Assembly: GCF_000699445.3 (NCBI RefSeq)
Contig: NC_067196.1
Span: 32,508,616 to 32,572,615 of the forward strand
Direction of reading: 5' to 3'
Length of the DNA: 64,000 bases
From: Schistosoma haematobium
Lineage: Eukaryota; Platyhelminthes; Trematoda; Strigeidida; Schistosomatidae
Shown here: piece after piece, positions 37,101 through 49,458 of the stretch
Layout of the letters: each line of letters starts with the position of its first letter
How positions within the stretch are numbered: position 1 is the first letter of the stretch
Program-made: the position numbers and the translations under genes
Notes under the pieces: model-generated
The model's database searches: none
What the model was told of the DNA's origin: nothing
The model's input: the letters and a program-made list of their open reading frames with translations, nothing else

Positions 37101-38523
37101 TTCGTATAATAATTGTAACCAAAATATCCTTTCGTTCTACATTTGAGTGAGATATCTGTAATCAGATGTTGAGCAAACCTCCATACTATAAAGGTTTAAC
37201 TGTCAATGTAGATTTTGATGAGTAAAATATTTTACTATAAAGGATTATTTGTTATAACTACTAGAAATGAATTTTTATTCAATTTTAGGTGGTGAAGGGT
37301 AATTAACGGAGAGAGAAACCTAGATCCGATGAGTTTCGATATTTATCGTTAGTGTGAATCTTCAGTTTTGGGGGAAATAATTCTACCTAGTGTTCCAGTC
37401 GGAAATACTACTAAGAAGTTATTCAAACCACAACTTTAGTCTTTTAGAACAGAACTGTTTACACCTTATAGTTCACAGAGTAGTGAGGGATTTTACATTG
37501 TCTAGTATTTATCCGATAGATTAGCCCGTGGTTTGGGGCCCTTTGCTAAAAAATAGTGAACATTGTGATATACTTCGCAGTTCTACGCATTTTGAGACAT
37601 TCAAGCAAACTGATAAATTATTATCTTCACTACTTAGTTACAAAGTATTCAATATAAAGAATGACAAAAAAATTATGGTTAAAAGAAACTAAGCTATCAC
37701 AAACTGAGGTATTGAATTCGATATATATATATATATAATTTGTAAGTATTGACCTTATCGTCCCAGGTTTGCCAAACTTCACGCAATATTTTTGCATACT
37801 GAAATCAACCAGCTAACCTAGTTTACTCTTACCAAAGAAATCTGAGGTTCCCAACATACAGTTGTGATTTAATCATTTTGAAAAGAAACTGCATACACTG
37901 ATTACCTACAATATGCTGCTAAAGGTGAAAATATTGACCTTAGGGTTAAAAAAAATACAAAAACATAGTTAAGCGCATGTTTTATAACCATTTGCATGAC
38001 TATATTTTGTTATTTTCTAACTTTTATGACTCATCGTACCAGACAGCTAATAATCTCATTATCATAGTTTTGCAGCCAACAAGGCTTTAATATACCAACA
38101 TAACTGACAGCAGTTGTTTAATGTTACCTAATTATGTAATTCAAAGTTCATTTACATGACTGACTGAAGTCAACTGAAGAATAACAGGAAATAAGGAAGC
38201 ACCAGTTAATTTTCTTCCCTAGAGTGGGATACCCCAGAAACCTTCACCCACTTTCTCACATGATTTGCTGCTCAACACCTTGAGGTTTTTAGAACAGAAT
38301 ATATTTAGACCACAAAAATCTATTAGTCCATGACTTGAATTCAACCAATTTACAATACCATATAATTCTCATTCAGTTTGACTAGTGGCAAAAATAATAC
38401 TAATTAATGGGCAAGTGATTCACAAATTGGATTTTGTGGATTTCAAGAATAATTTTTGCTTACTGTAAAATCTGACAAGTGTAGATTCTATCTCGTATGG
38501 TGTTGAAGAAACGTACAAATATC

Positions 38524-38660
38524 AGAAGAGGTTTTGTGGATATTATAGTAATTTAAATGGTTGAGATCATGAGTTAGTTGAAGCTAGACCACCAAGGAAA
38601 ACATGAAAGCACTGGATGGCCGTTTCGTCCTATTGTGGGACTCTTTGTTCGTTTAAATTT
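38524..38660 (-). mobile_element. 5'-truncated Sm-alpha-type SINE near splice acceptor
   Basis: Minus-strand 3' part of the SINE, from CAGAAGAGG to hammerhead stem II (GAGTCCCACAAT); the CTGANGA core is absent. About 17 unrelated bases follow and then a 10-bp duplication TACAAATATC (38514-38523 and 38661-38670). It ends 78 bp before the acceptor of the last exon of the MYND-finger gene. Confidence 0.75.
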
Positions 38661-38738
38661 TACAAATATCTCTACAAAACTACATCATTTAACATTTACT
38701 TAAATCATAATACCATTATTTTTCCAATTTATTTTTAG

Positions 38739-41700
38739 AACATATTCAAATCATTCAAAGTTCTAATTCACCTCAAATGTATACATCAAATTTATATGAA
38801 AATAATTTAACCGATTCAAAACATACAAATGAAATAATACAACCAAACTTTCACAAATCATATTCAAATGAACATCATGATTGTAACATATATGAGAAAA
38901 ATCATGATAATCAGGCTTTTAGATCAACAAATGGTTTAATAACTATTAAGGATGAAACAAAATTAAATAAACCATATGAAAATCATACAGAAAATTTTTA
39001 TGATAATGAATTAGATGAATATACTCGAATAAATAAAACATCAGGTTATGTTAAAAATCAATCAATAATAGGAGCAACATCATCAACAATTCTTACTAAA
39101 TCCCCATTTATTATAGAAGATCGATCAAGGAATATAGATAACAGTAATAATACATCATTGTTACAAAATAAAAAAACCTTTGAGACAGTTAAGCAACCTA
39201 CATCAATTCATTATTATGAACTAACAAAAGCTGAACAAGATGACATTCAATTAGCATCACAAAGAAAAAGTCGTATTTTACAAGGTGATTGTGGTAATTT
39301 AGATAATTTAGTTCATGATTCTACTAAATACAAACCAGGACCAATTTTGTCCGAAAAAGAGACCATAGATAATCAAATAATTACCAATTTAAGTGTATCT
39401 GAAAACTGTCGACAAAATATTCTTGAAGTAAGAGAAATAAATGGAGACAGAAATTATGAACCAGTCCAAAATTACACATCATATAAATCTGTAACAATAA
39501 AAGATGAAACTCATAAACCTGTGATTAAATCAAACGAAATGACTAATGATTTTAGTGAACATTTATGTCATTTACCTTCAAATTATAATACAGGTTTGTA
39601 TATAAAGAGTGAAGAACTAAGGAAAGTGGATAAAATTAAAGAACCAATTGAGTTATCTAATACTCCGATTTTAAAGGGAGACTTAGACCATAAACATAGA
39701 CAAATGAGTCCAAGCCCCCCAAGACACCATCATATTCTATCTCCTAGTACAGTTACATCTAAACCACCAACTCACTACCTTCCACGTACGAAATGGCACC
39801 TGAAACCAATACCCACTGATGATGAGATTCGTGAAAGATTGAGGAGCTCTAGTCGCAAAAGACAAGAGGAACGTCAATCCCGTTCTGTACAAAACTCTCA
39901 GTCTTCAGCTTATCGTCCACGTAATTCAAGATCAGATTCACGTTATCGATTTACAGATTTAGATTCAGCTATAGCTGAGTCAAGAGCGGACACAAATGAA
40001 GCCACGAATCAATTAAATACAGAAAGTGAACCACATTCGGAAGCAAGACAGTCTGCTTCATTGTTTGATTTAGATGCTCAAATTCAAAAAGCTAGAACAC
40101 CAACCACACTATCTTATCAATATTCTTCTGGCGTATATAACATTCAAAACGAATCAAATAAATTATTAACGAAGAAATTTTTTGGTGATACCAAATCGTA
40201 TAGTTCTTTATTAGAGACTGATATTGACACTGGTGAAAATTTCAAACGACCGGTTATTTTAGAAACTGACTTAGATAAATTAAATACTCAAGTCAGTGAC
40301 GGATCATTTGATGCCGCAATAATTGATACATATCAAGATAGAACTCGTAGTTTATACAACCTCGCATACACACGTACTCCTGGGGCATTCCGTCGTCAAA
40401 AATCTAATGAATTCGGTGGAAATACAGTAGAAACTAGTGAAGTTGAACTAATTCAATCACCAAATGACCAATGGCAGAAAGCGAAAAGTTATCAAGGTCT
40501 TGTTAATGATGAAGAATCTGATCTACAAAAAGTACCACCTCAATATGAAGTAGCAAGATACAAAAAGAAAACAACAAGCGGTGGTGCACAAGGTTTGATT
40601 GATCGATTAAAAGAGAAAGCGCGTTCAACACATGAGTTAAGAATAGCTCAATCATTAACAAAACTACATATTCCTGAATGGTTAGATAAGGCAAATTGTT
40701 TACAAACCACATCTGATCTAATAACCACTAACACAGTTAAAGAATATAATACAAACGAGAGAACACAATTCGGACATGCGACTCAAAAGCATTTTCCCAG
40801 CCCATCGTATACACCACGTACAAATAAAGCACTAATTTCATCACTTCGATCTTTATCTAGTATTTATAAACCTAGTGATAATTCACTTACGAATATATCG
40901 AATTTATCACAAAAAACAATTGAAACAGTAGCTGAACCAATATGGCCAAAATCAGAAAGTTTAAATCCACCAAATTTTGTCAGACCTAGTCAATTAATTA
41001 AACAAAAATCTGGACAAACCAATAATTATCTACGTCCTATTCAATCAAAATTAAATAATTCAATGCTTTCATTAAGTGCACAACGATATAAATCGATTGA
41101 ATCACAAGATATACGACCACAAGTTGCTCCAAGACATAATTATACTAAAGGACAAGGTAAATTAATTGAATTAAATCCACAAGATTTTATACCAAAATAT
41201 GAAAAACGATGGTGTAAAGAGAAACTGAATAGATTTAATCGTGCAACTACAGAACCACCAGATAAATATGATACTAATAAATCAGTATTATATTTAGATA
41301 ATAATTCGAAATTAGATATAAATCAATGTAATTCAATAAAGAAAATTAATTTGATTTCATCACCAAATATTATAACACACAAATTTAATACTAATTCAAA
41401 ACCTACAATATCATTATCTAATATAAAAGATGTTGATCATGATTCAGGAACAGAAAATTCAAATGAGCATCAAATGATTTCTTCTGAAGAAGATCCAAAA
41501 CAATATGATGTAAAATATGAAAATTTTACTACTACTACTACTACTACTACTAATGTTTTCGTAAAACCAAAAGAATATTTAAATCAAAATAGTTTTGAAT
41601 CAAAGCAATTCATTCAAAAGAATGCTAGTAGTATTGAAATTTGTCTTAGTTTAGATGATTCAGAAAGTAAAGAGTCTTCTCAAATGATAAATCCACCGGA

Positions 41701-43216
41701 TAAAGTTTCATGTAATGAACTATACTCAGCAGATGCAGATGGTGAAAATGAATCTGAAGTTACAGATGGATTTGATCAATTATCTGATTTAACTTGTTTA
41801 ACTTCATTACTTGATACATGTTCATCAAGGCATCGTAGTCTTCTTGCTAATAGACCATCAGCTCTTGAACATTTATTAATAAGTGTTGGTTGGTGGCCTG
41901 TATATCCGGAGGCTGAACATCGTTATCTTCCTCCTACTGCTGCTGAAGCTATTTCTATAGCAGCTCATGAATTTGACATAAAAGAAGATTCTCATCGTTA
42001 TGAATACTTACAACTTATTGCTGGACCAGACAGTTATAAACCATTAAATTTAGGAGAATTCGGATTAAATCAATTGTCTGGAGCGATCATACGTCACCCA
42101 ATTGATGGTTTGCTATATATAAGTTGTGGTAAATCTACATGCTCAACAAAACCCCTACCAGTATCTCAAGCCAATAAATGGTGTGCATGTGCCAATTGTT
42201 TTACTTTATATTGTTCAAATAAATGTCGAGAAGAGTGTGAAAGTAATCCAAGTGACCACCCTTCAACCTGTTCATTTTCTAGAGCTAAACGTGTTTGTTG
42301 TCGTTTGTTGCGAAATCTTGCTCCAGGTCAGATTACAGGCCTTACAGCTCTTGCTAAAACTGGTATGGCTCGTCTTGGAAGAGGTGGTATACTCTTATCA
42401 TTTTCACTAATTAAACATGCCGAAACATTTTTACAACGATCATTAGAGCATTCATTTGTAAATGAAGAATTAGATGATAGTTCTATAGAAAAGGCGCTTC
42501 ATCAATGGGAAAGATTTCACCAACCGAGTCCAGGAGGTTTAATGGCTCCTCCTACATATCTTACACTTAATGAGCTGGAAGAATTAGATTCAAGTATTGC
42601 TAATCCATGTAAATCATACAATCCTTCTTCAAGTATGGTTTTAATTGTAGTTGTATGCGCATATGAGCTGACTGCTCGAAAGGATGGTCGTCCAGTGCAT
42701 TTATTTAAGCAAAGTTTAATACTACCATTTCCTTCTCATTCAAATTTAAGAAATAAAAGTGAAGTTATTACCTTGCAAAATACACAACATATTGAAAATC
42801 CTGAAATATCACATGTAAACGTTACCACAATAAAAATGGATAAACAAGCAATAGCTGCTAGAGAAGCTTATATGCTTCGTTTACAACGTATGCTTCGTGA
42901 ACGTGGTGTTAGTTTAAGACATCATTATCCAGAAATTTATACAAGAATTGCAAATTTTGTTGAAACTGGTATACCATTTAGTTCAATACGAATTACATTT
43001 GATGATTTTTTATTACAAAAACAAGTGAATTGTATAATTCAACCAATGAAAGATTTGTATATAGAACCAGTTAATAATAATAATAATAATCAATATTTAA
43101 AAGAAACAGAAATCAATAAGTCTTCAACGAATATACAATCAAAATATGTAAAAAGTCCTAAATCGAATGAAATTGTTTTAATGAATAGAAAAAAATTAAC
43201 TGAAACTAATTTCTAA
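38739..43216 (+). CDS. Terminal exon of MYND-finger protein (possible AJM1-like)
   Basis: Open from the acceptor (AG 38737-38738) to TAA at 43214-43216. Joined to the exon at 5408 it gives 1841 residues. The first two thirds are hydrophilic and disordered-looking: a basic Arg/Ser block near residue 715, SLTKLHIPEWLDK near 990, an eight-Thr run near 1280. A conserved-looking region starts near 1366 with SVGWWPVYPEAEHRYLP (about 1398). A MYND-like zinc finger follows at 1478-1527: CGKSTC, CACANC, YCSNKCREEC, then DHPSTC. After it, GMARLGRGGILLSF, LRLQRMLRERGV and ITFDDFLL look like folded-domain segments; an Asn run ends the chain. MYND fingers usually mediate protein binding. No SET domain or membrane span is seen. 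The WWPVYP block before a divergent MYND recalls, from memory only, apical junction molecule 1 homologues; I give no symbol. The ATG at 38777 is internal, not the start. Confidence 0.88.
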
Positions 43217-43435
43217 TAATTTTTTTTCAGTTTTTCTTTCTACAATCGAAAAAAATGATGTTAATTAATTTATTTCTATATTCAATAAGTCTATTATGGG
43301 CTTATACAATGATAATTGATTCTTACTTAAGTAGACATGTATTATGTAACAAAAGCCTTATGTTCAAATCACTTCAAATGATTTCCTGATCACTTCCATA
43401 TACATAACTTATTCAAACAACAATATTGTACGTTG

Positions 43436-43441
43436 AATAAA
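43436..43441 (+). promoter_or_regulatory. Candidate polyadenylation signal AATAAA
   Basis: First AATAAA after the stop codon of the MYND-finger gene, about 220 bp downstream. Further AATAAA copies occur around 43758-43766 and 43919, so the actual 3' end is not determined. Confidence 0.5.
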
Positions 43442-46400
43442 TTCAAACAATCTGCTTTAATGAAATATCGATTTTTTTTTCTTAAAAATTCCAACTGAAT
43501 TATTATTTTATAGACAAACGCTTTTTTTTGTTTAATTTATTTCTTTATTGTTTGTTTTTATCCCGTTTTGTTTAATTGTGTTATAAATTACTTCCATGTT
43601 TATTTATTTGTTTGTTTGTTTTTCTATCACTTTCGTTAATTTATCACTTATAAAATTGTTTATAATTCCTATTCTCATCATCTCACTATAAAATGCTGAT
43701 TGTTTTTTATATGTAACAGTAAACTTAGTGCTTCCATTTCAATAACTAATTAATTAAAATAAATAAAGAGTTTTCATTACATTTAATTTATTCATTAAAT
43801 AAAATATTATTATTATTATTACTATTTATGTTTTCTTGTCCATATTTCTTTTATATGCTTTATTATGAACGATTAAAATGTAACAACGAAAAGTTCAATA
43901 CAAAATGATTACCAAATGTAAATAAAGTATAATTAGTATCTTCAAAAAATGTATCTTGATAAGTTTAAGTTCTATTTTAATGTAAATTTCTTATTCTCTC
44001 TTCTTTTCAAATATCAATGAATTTTACACATTGTGATTTGTTATCTCTTCACTGAGCCTTGCACTATACTTCAAATACTCATTGGGAACTTTTAACGTAA
44101 ATATTTGCTCAGAACATTGTGATTTAATATGATTTTCTCTTCTCCTTTTTTTTTAATTCACCTACAATATCGATCATGAAGTTCATTTAAAGAAGAAGAA
44201 GAAGAAGGAAAAACGTTTTTTTCTAAAAAAAATGTTCTTTGACTATTTTCTTTTTCTGATGTTAACTTTACACTTCTTTCTTTTTTATTTTTTCTTCTTT
44301 TTTTCTTCTACTTAATTCAATATTCGCATTTCATTGTTTAAATTTCATTTTTTTCTCAAAAAAAAATTATTTTCTAAAATAATTTCTTTTATGATTTTTA
44401 ATTTATCTATTGTATTCTATTGTTATCTTACTTGTATAATAATATTTATTCAAAAGTATAAGTATATAGGAAATTTATAACCATTCTCATTATTATTTAC
44501 AAACTTCTACTTGTATATTCACAAATACATACGTATATATTTATGTGTATGTAGAAGTTGTTTATCTAATTAACTACGAATCTTGTGCACAATGTCCAAA
44601 AACAAAAAAAGAAGAGATGTATAGATTAACTTTGGCAACTGTTTTAATAATGCCAATCGAATCTTTGTCGAAAATAAAAATGAAAAAATTGCAAATTTAA
44701 GAAGACTGTTTAGAAAGAAAAAAAATGCAGAGAAGAGTGTAAAAGTGTAGTATAGAAAATACATTTTTTTCACCTACTACTCGTTTTTTTTGCTTTTGTT
44801 AATTACAATCGTAGAAATTTAATCTTTATTTGTATCGTCTTTTTCTATAGTATCCAATGAGATGAATATCATATGGCTTTCATTAATCTTTTGAATAACT
44901 CTTATCGAGAAACGTATATGTTGCATGAAATTTTGGTAGTGTTTTTCACTATTTGAAAAGAGTTAAAGTGATTCTAATTAAAACTAATTCAGTTATAGTA
45001 TGAAGTTTTAAAAAGCGACAAGATTTTAAAATGGTAAAAACAGCAATTTAATGTCTTTAGTTACTCTAGGTAATATCATACGTTTGTATCAACTGTTTAC
45101 TACCTGACCGTAATTTATTTGGGAAGGTTGAGGCCTATCTATAGATTTCTGTCAATAGAAGTGAGTATTTGTATTAAATATGATGGAAAGCAATTGCATG
45201 ATTATTATTTATAGTTGACTGACTTTCCAATTGTAAATATACAATGGGAATCACCCAGGCCTATTTGACACAGTTATCAACTGGCTGACACAAAAGGTAG
45301 AAAATTAGAATGAATTAGTCTCTCAATTCCAAGATTATTCGCAGTAGAACTCTATATAGTTCGAGGAATCCCGAAATTAAGGGTTATCAGTAGCATGCTC
45401 GGTCAAAACATTTACCACATAATTGAAATGGTTCTGATAGTGGTAATTCTAAGGTGGGCTCTGTACTCAGACAGAGACTCTTTTAAAGTTTACAAACTCC
45501 ACCAAGACAAAAATGCTTGTCACAGTCTTTTTGTTGTTTAAAACATGCATATCGCGAGTAATCTGATCACAAATGATCTAGCTAGACTGAAAGACTATCT
45601 AAGCCATCTAAAGTCAGATTCCCTCACCAATCACAAAAAGATATGGTCAAGGATCAATCAGCATTCAGTTTTGGTCGGTTAGTATTCATTCATTGCTCAA
45701 AATTTTTATTTTGTCATTCTCTTCTAAAATCAGTTAATATGTAGTGAACGAGAACTCAGATGGGGAAGACCAATTTTTTGTTTTATACAAAATTACCGTG
45801 TGCCTTCGTGAAATATGAGAACCATACATAAAATAATTTATACGGATATCCGTCAATATTAGGACGAATAGTTTGACAGAAACTGAGTGCCGAGTATAGA
45901 GGAGTCATTATAAGTGAAAATTGTATTTGAAATAATCTCAGCGATTGAAATTTAAATAAATAATTCCGTTTCGTCCAGCTAACATGTCTGAACTTCTTCA
46001 GGGTAATAATCAAAATCATCAAAGAAATATATATAGCGTTTTAACAATCAAATCTATACTGTGTTAATCCAATCATATTTAGATGTTGATTTTAGTAAAT
46101 AGGATAACATGAGTCAGTTAAATGCGAATCATGTCAAAAGTTCACGATGTGAAAATAAATGACTGAGCGAATTGTGTGTATTTGTGTATGTGTAAGATTG
46201 AGTTATTAATAGTTGATATTAGATGTTAATGTTTTTATATAAAGGAAAAATAAAAAATTCAAGTTAAAGGTTGAAAAAATTGTTTCTGAATCATTGATGT
46301 GCATGTCAAATAAGAATCATCAAATACATAATTGTATTGCTAAAATAACCCACATTAATTTCAGTCAGAATAACGATGCATGTGAAATAAACAGTTTGGA

Positions 46401-46678
46401 TAGAGAAAGGGTCCGATTACTTGTTTACGAATATTTGCCAAGTAGTTGCTAGGTGTTTACGCTGTTCTTATTCGCCCATACAAACAGCGCCTCTGCTGTC
46501 AGTCTTTCTTTATGCATGCTATAAACTTCATCTGCACATCTTCCATCAATTGTCTCTTACGAACTTCTTCATTCCTGTTGTTATTAAAGTTATTTTCTGT
46601 TCTGTTCAATTCGATCTCCTTAACCTTCTATTGCCAGATACTTCACTTCCGATTGGTGTTACATACTACTTATGTATG
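43442..46678. other. Intergenic region between convergent genes
   Basis: AT- and T-rich sequence with a short GAA repeat near 44190, ATT runs near 43805, and some older-looking repeat-like sequence between 45100 and 46200 that I could not assign. No exon was recognised. Some of the left part will be 3' UTR of the plus-strand gene and some of the right part 3' UTR of the minus-strand gene. Confidence 0.5.
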
Positions 46679-46846
46679 TCAACATAAGTAGCATACACCA
46701 CAAATACAGCAAAGCACTGCCAATATAACTAAAAGTCCAATAGGTCCTCCGTTAGCTACAATTCCCATCATAGTCCATTTATTTAGCTTAGTGGAAGTTT
46801 GGAACCTACTAAGACTGATCCTGATGTTGGGTATTAATTTTTGCCA
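46679..46846 (-). CDS. Terminal exon of a small multi-pass membrane protein
   Basis: 168 bp, opening after TTGTTATTGTTTAG (AG at 46847-46848) in phase 0 and ending at TGA (46679-46681). It encodes 55 residues: a basic segment with Arg and Lys, then a hydrophobic span GPIGLLVILAVLCCICGVC with five cysteines, ending YLC. The short Cys-rich end right at the membrane could be palmitoylated (inference). Phase 0 fits the donor phase of the exon at 49358. Plus-strand ORFs at 46421-46691 overlap only its end and look like shadows. I do not recognise the family. Confidence 0.55.
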   Translation of the reverse strand, partial: WQKLIPNIRISLSRFQTSTKLNKWTMMGIVANGGPIGLLVILAVLCCICGVCYLC

Positions 46847-48125
46847 CTAAACAATAACAAGTTAATACGCAGATAAGAACAGATGAAAGTTATAAAACTC
46901 GAGCTTAAATTCTGTACATTTTGTTCAAGAAGATTAACTTTAAATGAAACAACTGTCACACTGCAACGCTTTTGAAAGGAAATTATATTAATAAAAGTCT
47001 CAGAAAGTGGAATCGAACGACTTCAAAGAAAGGTGCCTTACACAGAGGATTTTTACAAATACAGTTTCATTTTAAACTTACACCTTTTGTGGAGTTGTTC
47101 GTTCAAATATTAACGAACGTTTTCAAACTTGGACTTATCATTGGTGCATTAGGTCATAAGAAACGAGAGAGTTGCAATAATTATCTGCTATACTAATACA
47201 ACACTTCGAGAGCCATTCCAAGATCAATATTTGTGTAATTTCTAGTGTATGTTTCGATTCAGAATAACTTGCTTTCTAAATCATGCAATAGACAATTGAT
47301 CTGGTATAGTATAATCCGTGTTCCTATTTTGTCAAGCTAAATCACTTATAAACTGTTTAAAATGCTTCTCATTTTCCTAGGGATGATATTTTAACTTAAG
47401 TTCAGTCGTTAAATACATTCTTTTAGCGCATTCTAGAAGCCACTTGAAATAGGGTAAATTGATTACTTCTTTCCAAGACGAAATACCACTTCAAAATCAC
47501 TAATTAGATAAAACTCTAATAGATTATGAACCATAAGTACGAAGAGGAACATAACTAGCTTTTGGATAAAACAAACTCATCTGTTTTCATGCTTAAAGCA
47601 CAGTTCTCAATTTAGACAAATTGCGTATGCTTTAATCTGACAAATAAGTTTTTCCCAAGTACTGCCAATCATGAACCGCTCAGGTATAGTTTGTTGTAAG
47701 TGCTAGGTAGCATTCAATAACTTATTTTCTAATAATTTACACACTCATTTATCGACTAGTGTTTCAGCAACATTAACTTGTCCGACTTACAAGTTTAATA
47801 TAGGAAAACATTTTCATAATGAACTGAAGTACTGATCAGTTCAAAATAAAACTAAAGCATAATTGTGATCAGCATTGAATGAGACACTTAAGGAAGACAT
47901 AATCCAGACTTTCATTCAATCTTGTAAAAAATAACGATGAGAAAAGTTCCTTTATAATTATTATTTTATTATCACCTAAATGAAGATTTATTCTGTATCA
48001 ATATTTGAAGAACAAAAAAAAAACTCAGCCAACTCCATCTACATATTAGTATTATCATGTACTCAGAAGAGATGGTATATGAAACAACCATTTTGAAAAA
48101 AAAAGTTTTAATATTTATAATTTCA

Positions 48126-48234
48126 GAAGGGGTTTTTGTGGAGGAGTCCCACAATAGGATGAAACGGCCGTCTAGTGCTTCCAGGTTTTCTATGGTGGTC
48201 TAGCTTCAATTGACTCATGATCTCAACTGTTTAA
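48126..48234 (+). mobile_element. 109-bp truncated Sm-alpha-type SINE with 13-bp duplication
   Basis: Flanked by ATTTATAATTTCA (48113-48125 and 48235-48247). It consists of the terminal block GAAGGGGTTTTTGTG fused directly to GAGGAGTCCC of the hammerhead core/stem II, then GAAACGGCCGTC and the 3' block up to TCTCAACTGTTTA. All sequence between the 5' end and the ribozyme core is missing. Confidence 0.8.
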
Positions 48235-49357
48235 ATTTATAATTTCACTTAGATTTTCTGTTTAATTGAGAGTGATAATGATGTCAGCTTACAACGTAGT
48301 TTATTGATGACTAAAATATTCTGATACTTCTTTTTTTATAATTTTCAAAACGAAAACCTCTTTTTTTCATTCTTTTGAAGTATTTACGAATTCCATGTCC
48401 TAGCTTCATGACAATTTATTTAATTTGTTCAAACTGGCGCCTTTACGGTTTATATAGCACTTTCTTTTAATACTACATTTTGTTTGTTTATTTGGATTTA
48501 TCCTTAGAGATAAAAAAATTGTTGTGACCAAACAAACAAAAAAGCTATTTCGTTTTAGCAGTTTACCAGATGTGTGTAATTCTGTCATATTTTGTTAGAA
48601 GATCTAATTATTTTATGACAAGAATTTTCCTCAATTATAAAATAAAATGTTGTCTAATTCCAGTATTGTATGCTAAACAGGCTATGGCTAAGTAAACAAA
48701 AAACATATCTGTCTCACTGGGTGAATGTTTATGATTTAATTCATGAGTTTTGTTTTCCATTAATACTTCACTCCTGACTTGAATGTTACTCATTCTGTGG
48801 TCGAGCCATACATTAGAAATGTAAAGCACTTTTAATGAAAAACTTAAAATCTACTCATATTTGCTTCCCCTATATACCATGCTTCACACTCTTATATGCA
48901 TAGAAGGACAGTTGAGTAGTATAATATCCTCATCATCAGTGGAAATATATCTTCCCTGAATTACCAAATTCTACATTCCATATCCATTTCAATATCATAT
49001 CAGCTACCAATCATCTGGAGCCAATCTGACTTTCGAGAAACCCAAAGTAGACAATGAGGCCAACTACTCTGCTTCCTATGGATAGACTGAGGTCTAACCA
49101 TGACCAATTCTGAAGCAGAATTTCTCGTTCAGAGGAGAAAAACATATCCTACAACTAGTTAGCAATTTCATTAAACAGAATTGTCACCCAAATACAACAA
49201 TTAAATGATTCTTCAGTTAAGAGATTAATCGCTAAGACTTCAAACGAAAAGAGTGCTAACTTTTAGAATGCAAATATGAAAGAAGCAAATTGAGTTGTGC
49301 GAAAGACGCAATCGTGATAAGTTCTGCTTGATAGATACGGTTCTGGTGACAGTTTAC

Positions 49358-49458
49358 TGTGAGTTTTAACACGAACAACAGTGTTGGAAGAATGAGTATC
49401 CAGAAGACAAGTGTACTTTCGTGGCACCATATTGCAATGAGAAATCCTCTCATGAAAT
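49358..49458 (-). CDS. Internal exon of the multi-pass membrane protein
   Basis: 101 bp. Acceptor CTAAATTTTAG (AG at 49459-49460); two bases complete the codon begun by the upstream exon, followed by 33 codons and donor GTAAAC at 49357. The peptide FMRGFLIAIWCHESTLVFWI continues ILPTLLFVLKLT, a clear membrane span. Entry phase 1 matches the exon at 51556 and exit phase 0 matches the exon at 46846, which is the main support for the model. Confidence 0.55.

Larger units (their letters stand above)
6458..38738 (+). other. 32.3 kb intron of the MYND-finger gene
   Basis: Donor GTAAGT at 6458 and acceptor TTTATTTTTAG ending at 38738. The G left by the first exon joins AA of the second to make GAA, and the frame then runs open through 1491 codons. 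The intron carries the two RTE copies, five SINE regions, Penelope pieces and LTRs listed separately. Between them (about 6547-9660, 9960-12170, 12995-15815, 16090-16900, 20141-23225, 25023-27770, 33246-38510) I see only AT-rich sequence with microsatellites and no recognisable gene. Weak tRNA-like relics may exist near 34215, 34468 and 36420. Confidence 0.75.

Noticed and set aside
46421..46691. Plus-strand ORFs of 88 and 81 codons
   Set aside because: Overlapping frames without recognisable features; they partly overlap the minus-strand exon, which has splice and phase support.
48635..48829. Minus ORF with a possible membrane span between two exons of the membrane protein gene
   Set aside because: The available acceptors give a phase that does not fit either neighbouring exon, and it ends in a stop; I left it out of the model.
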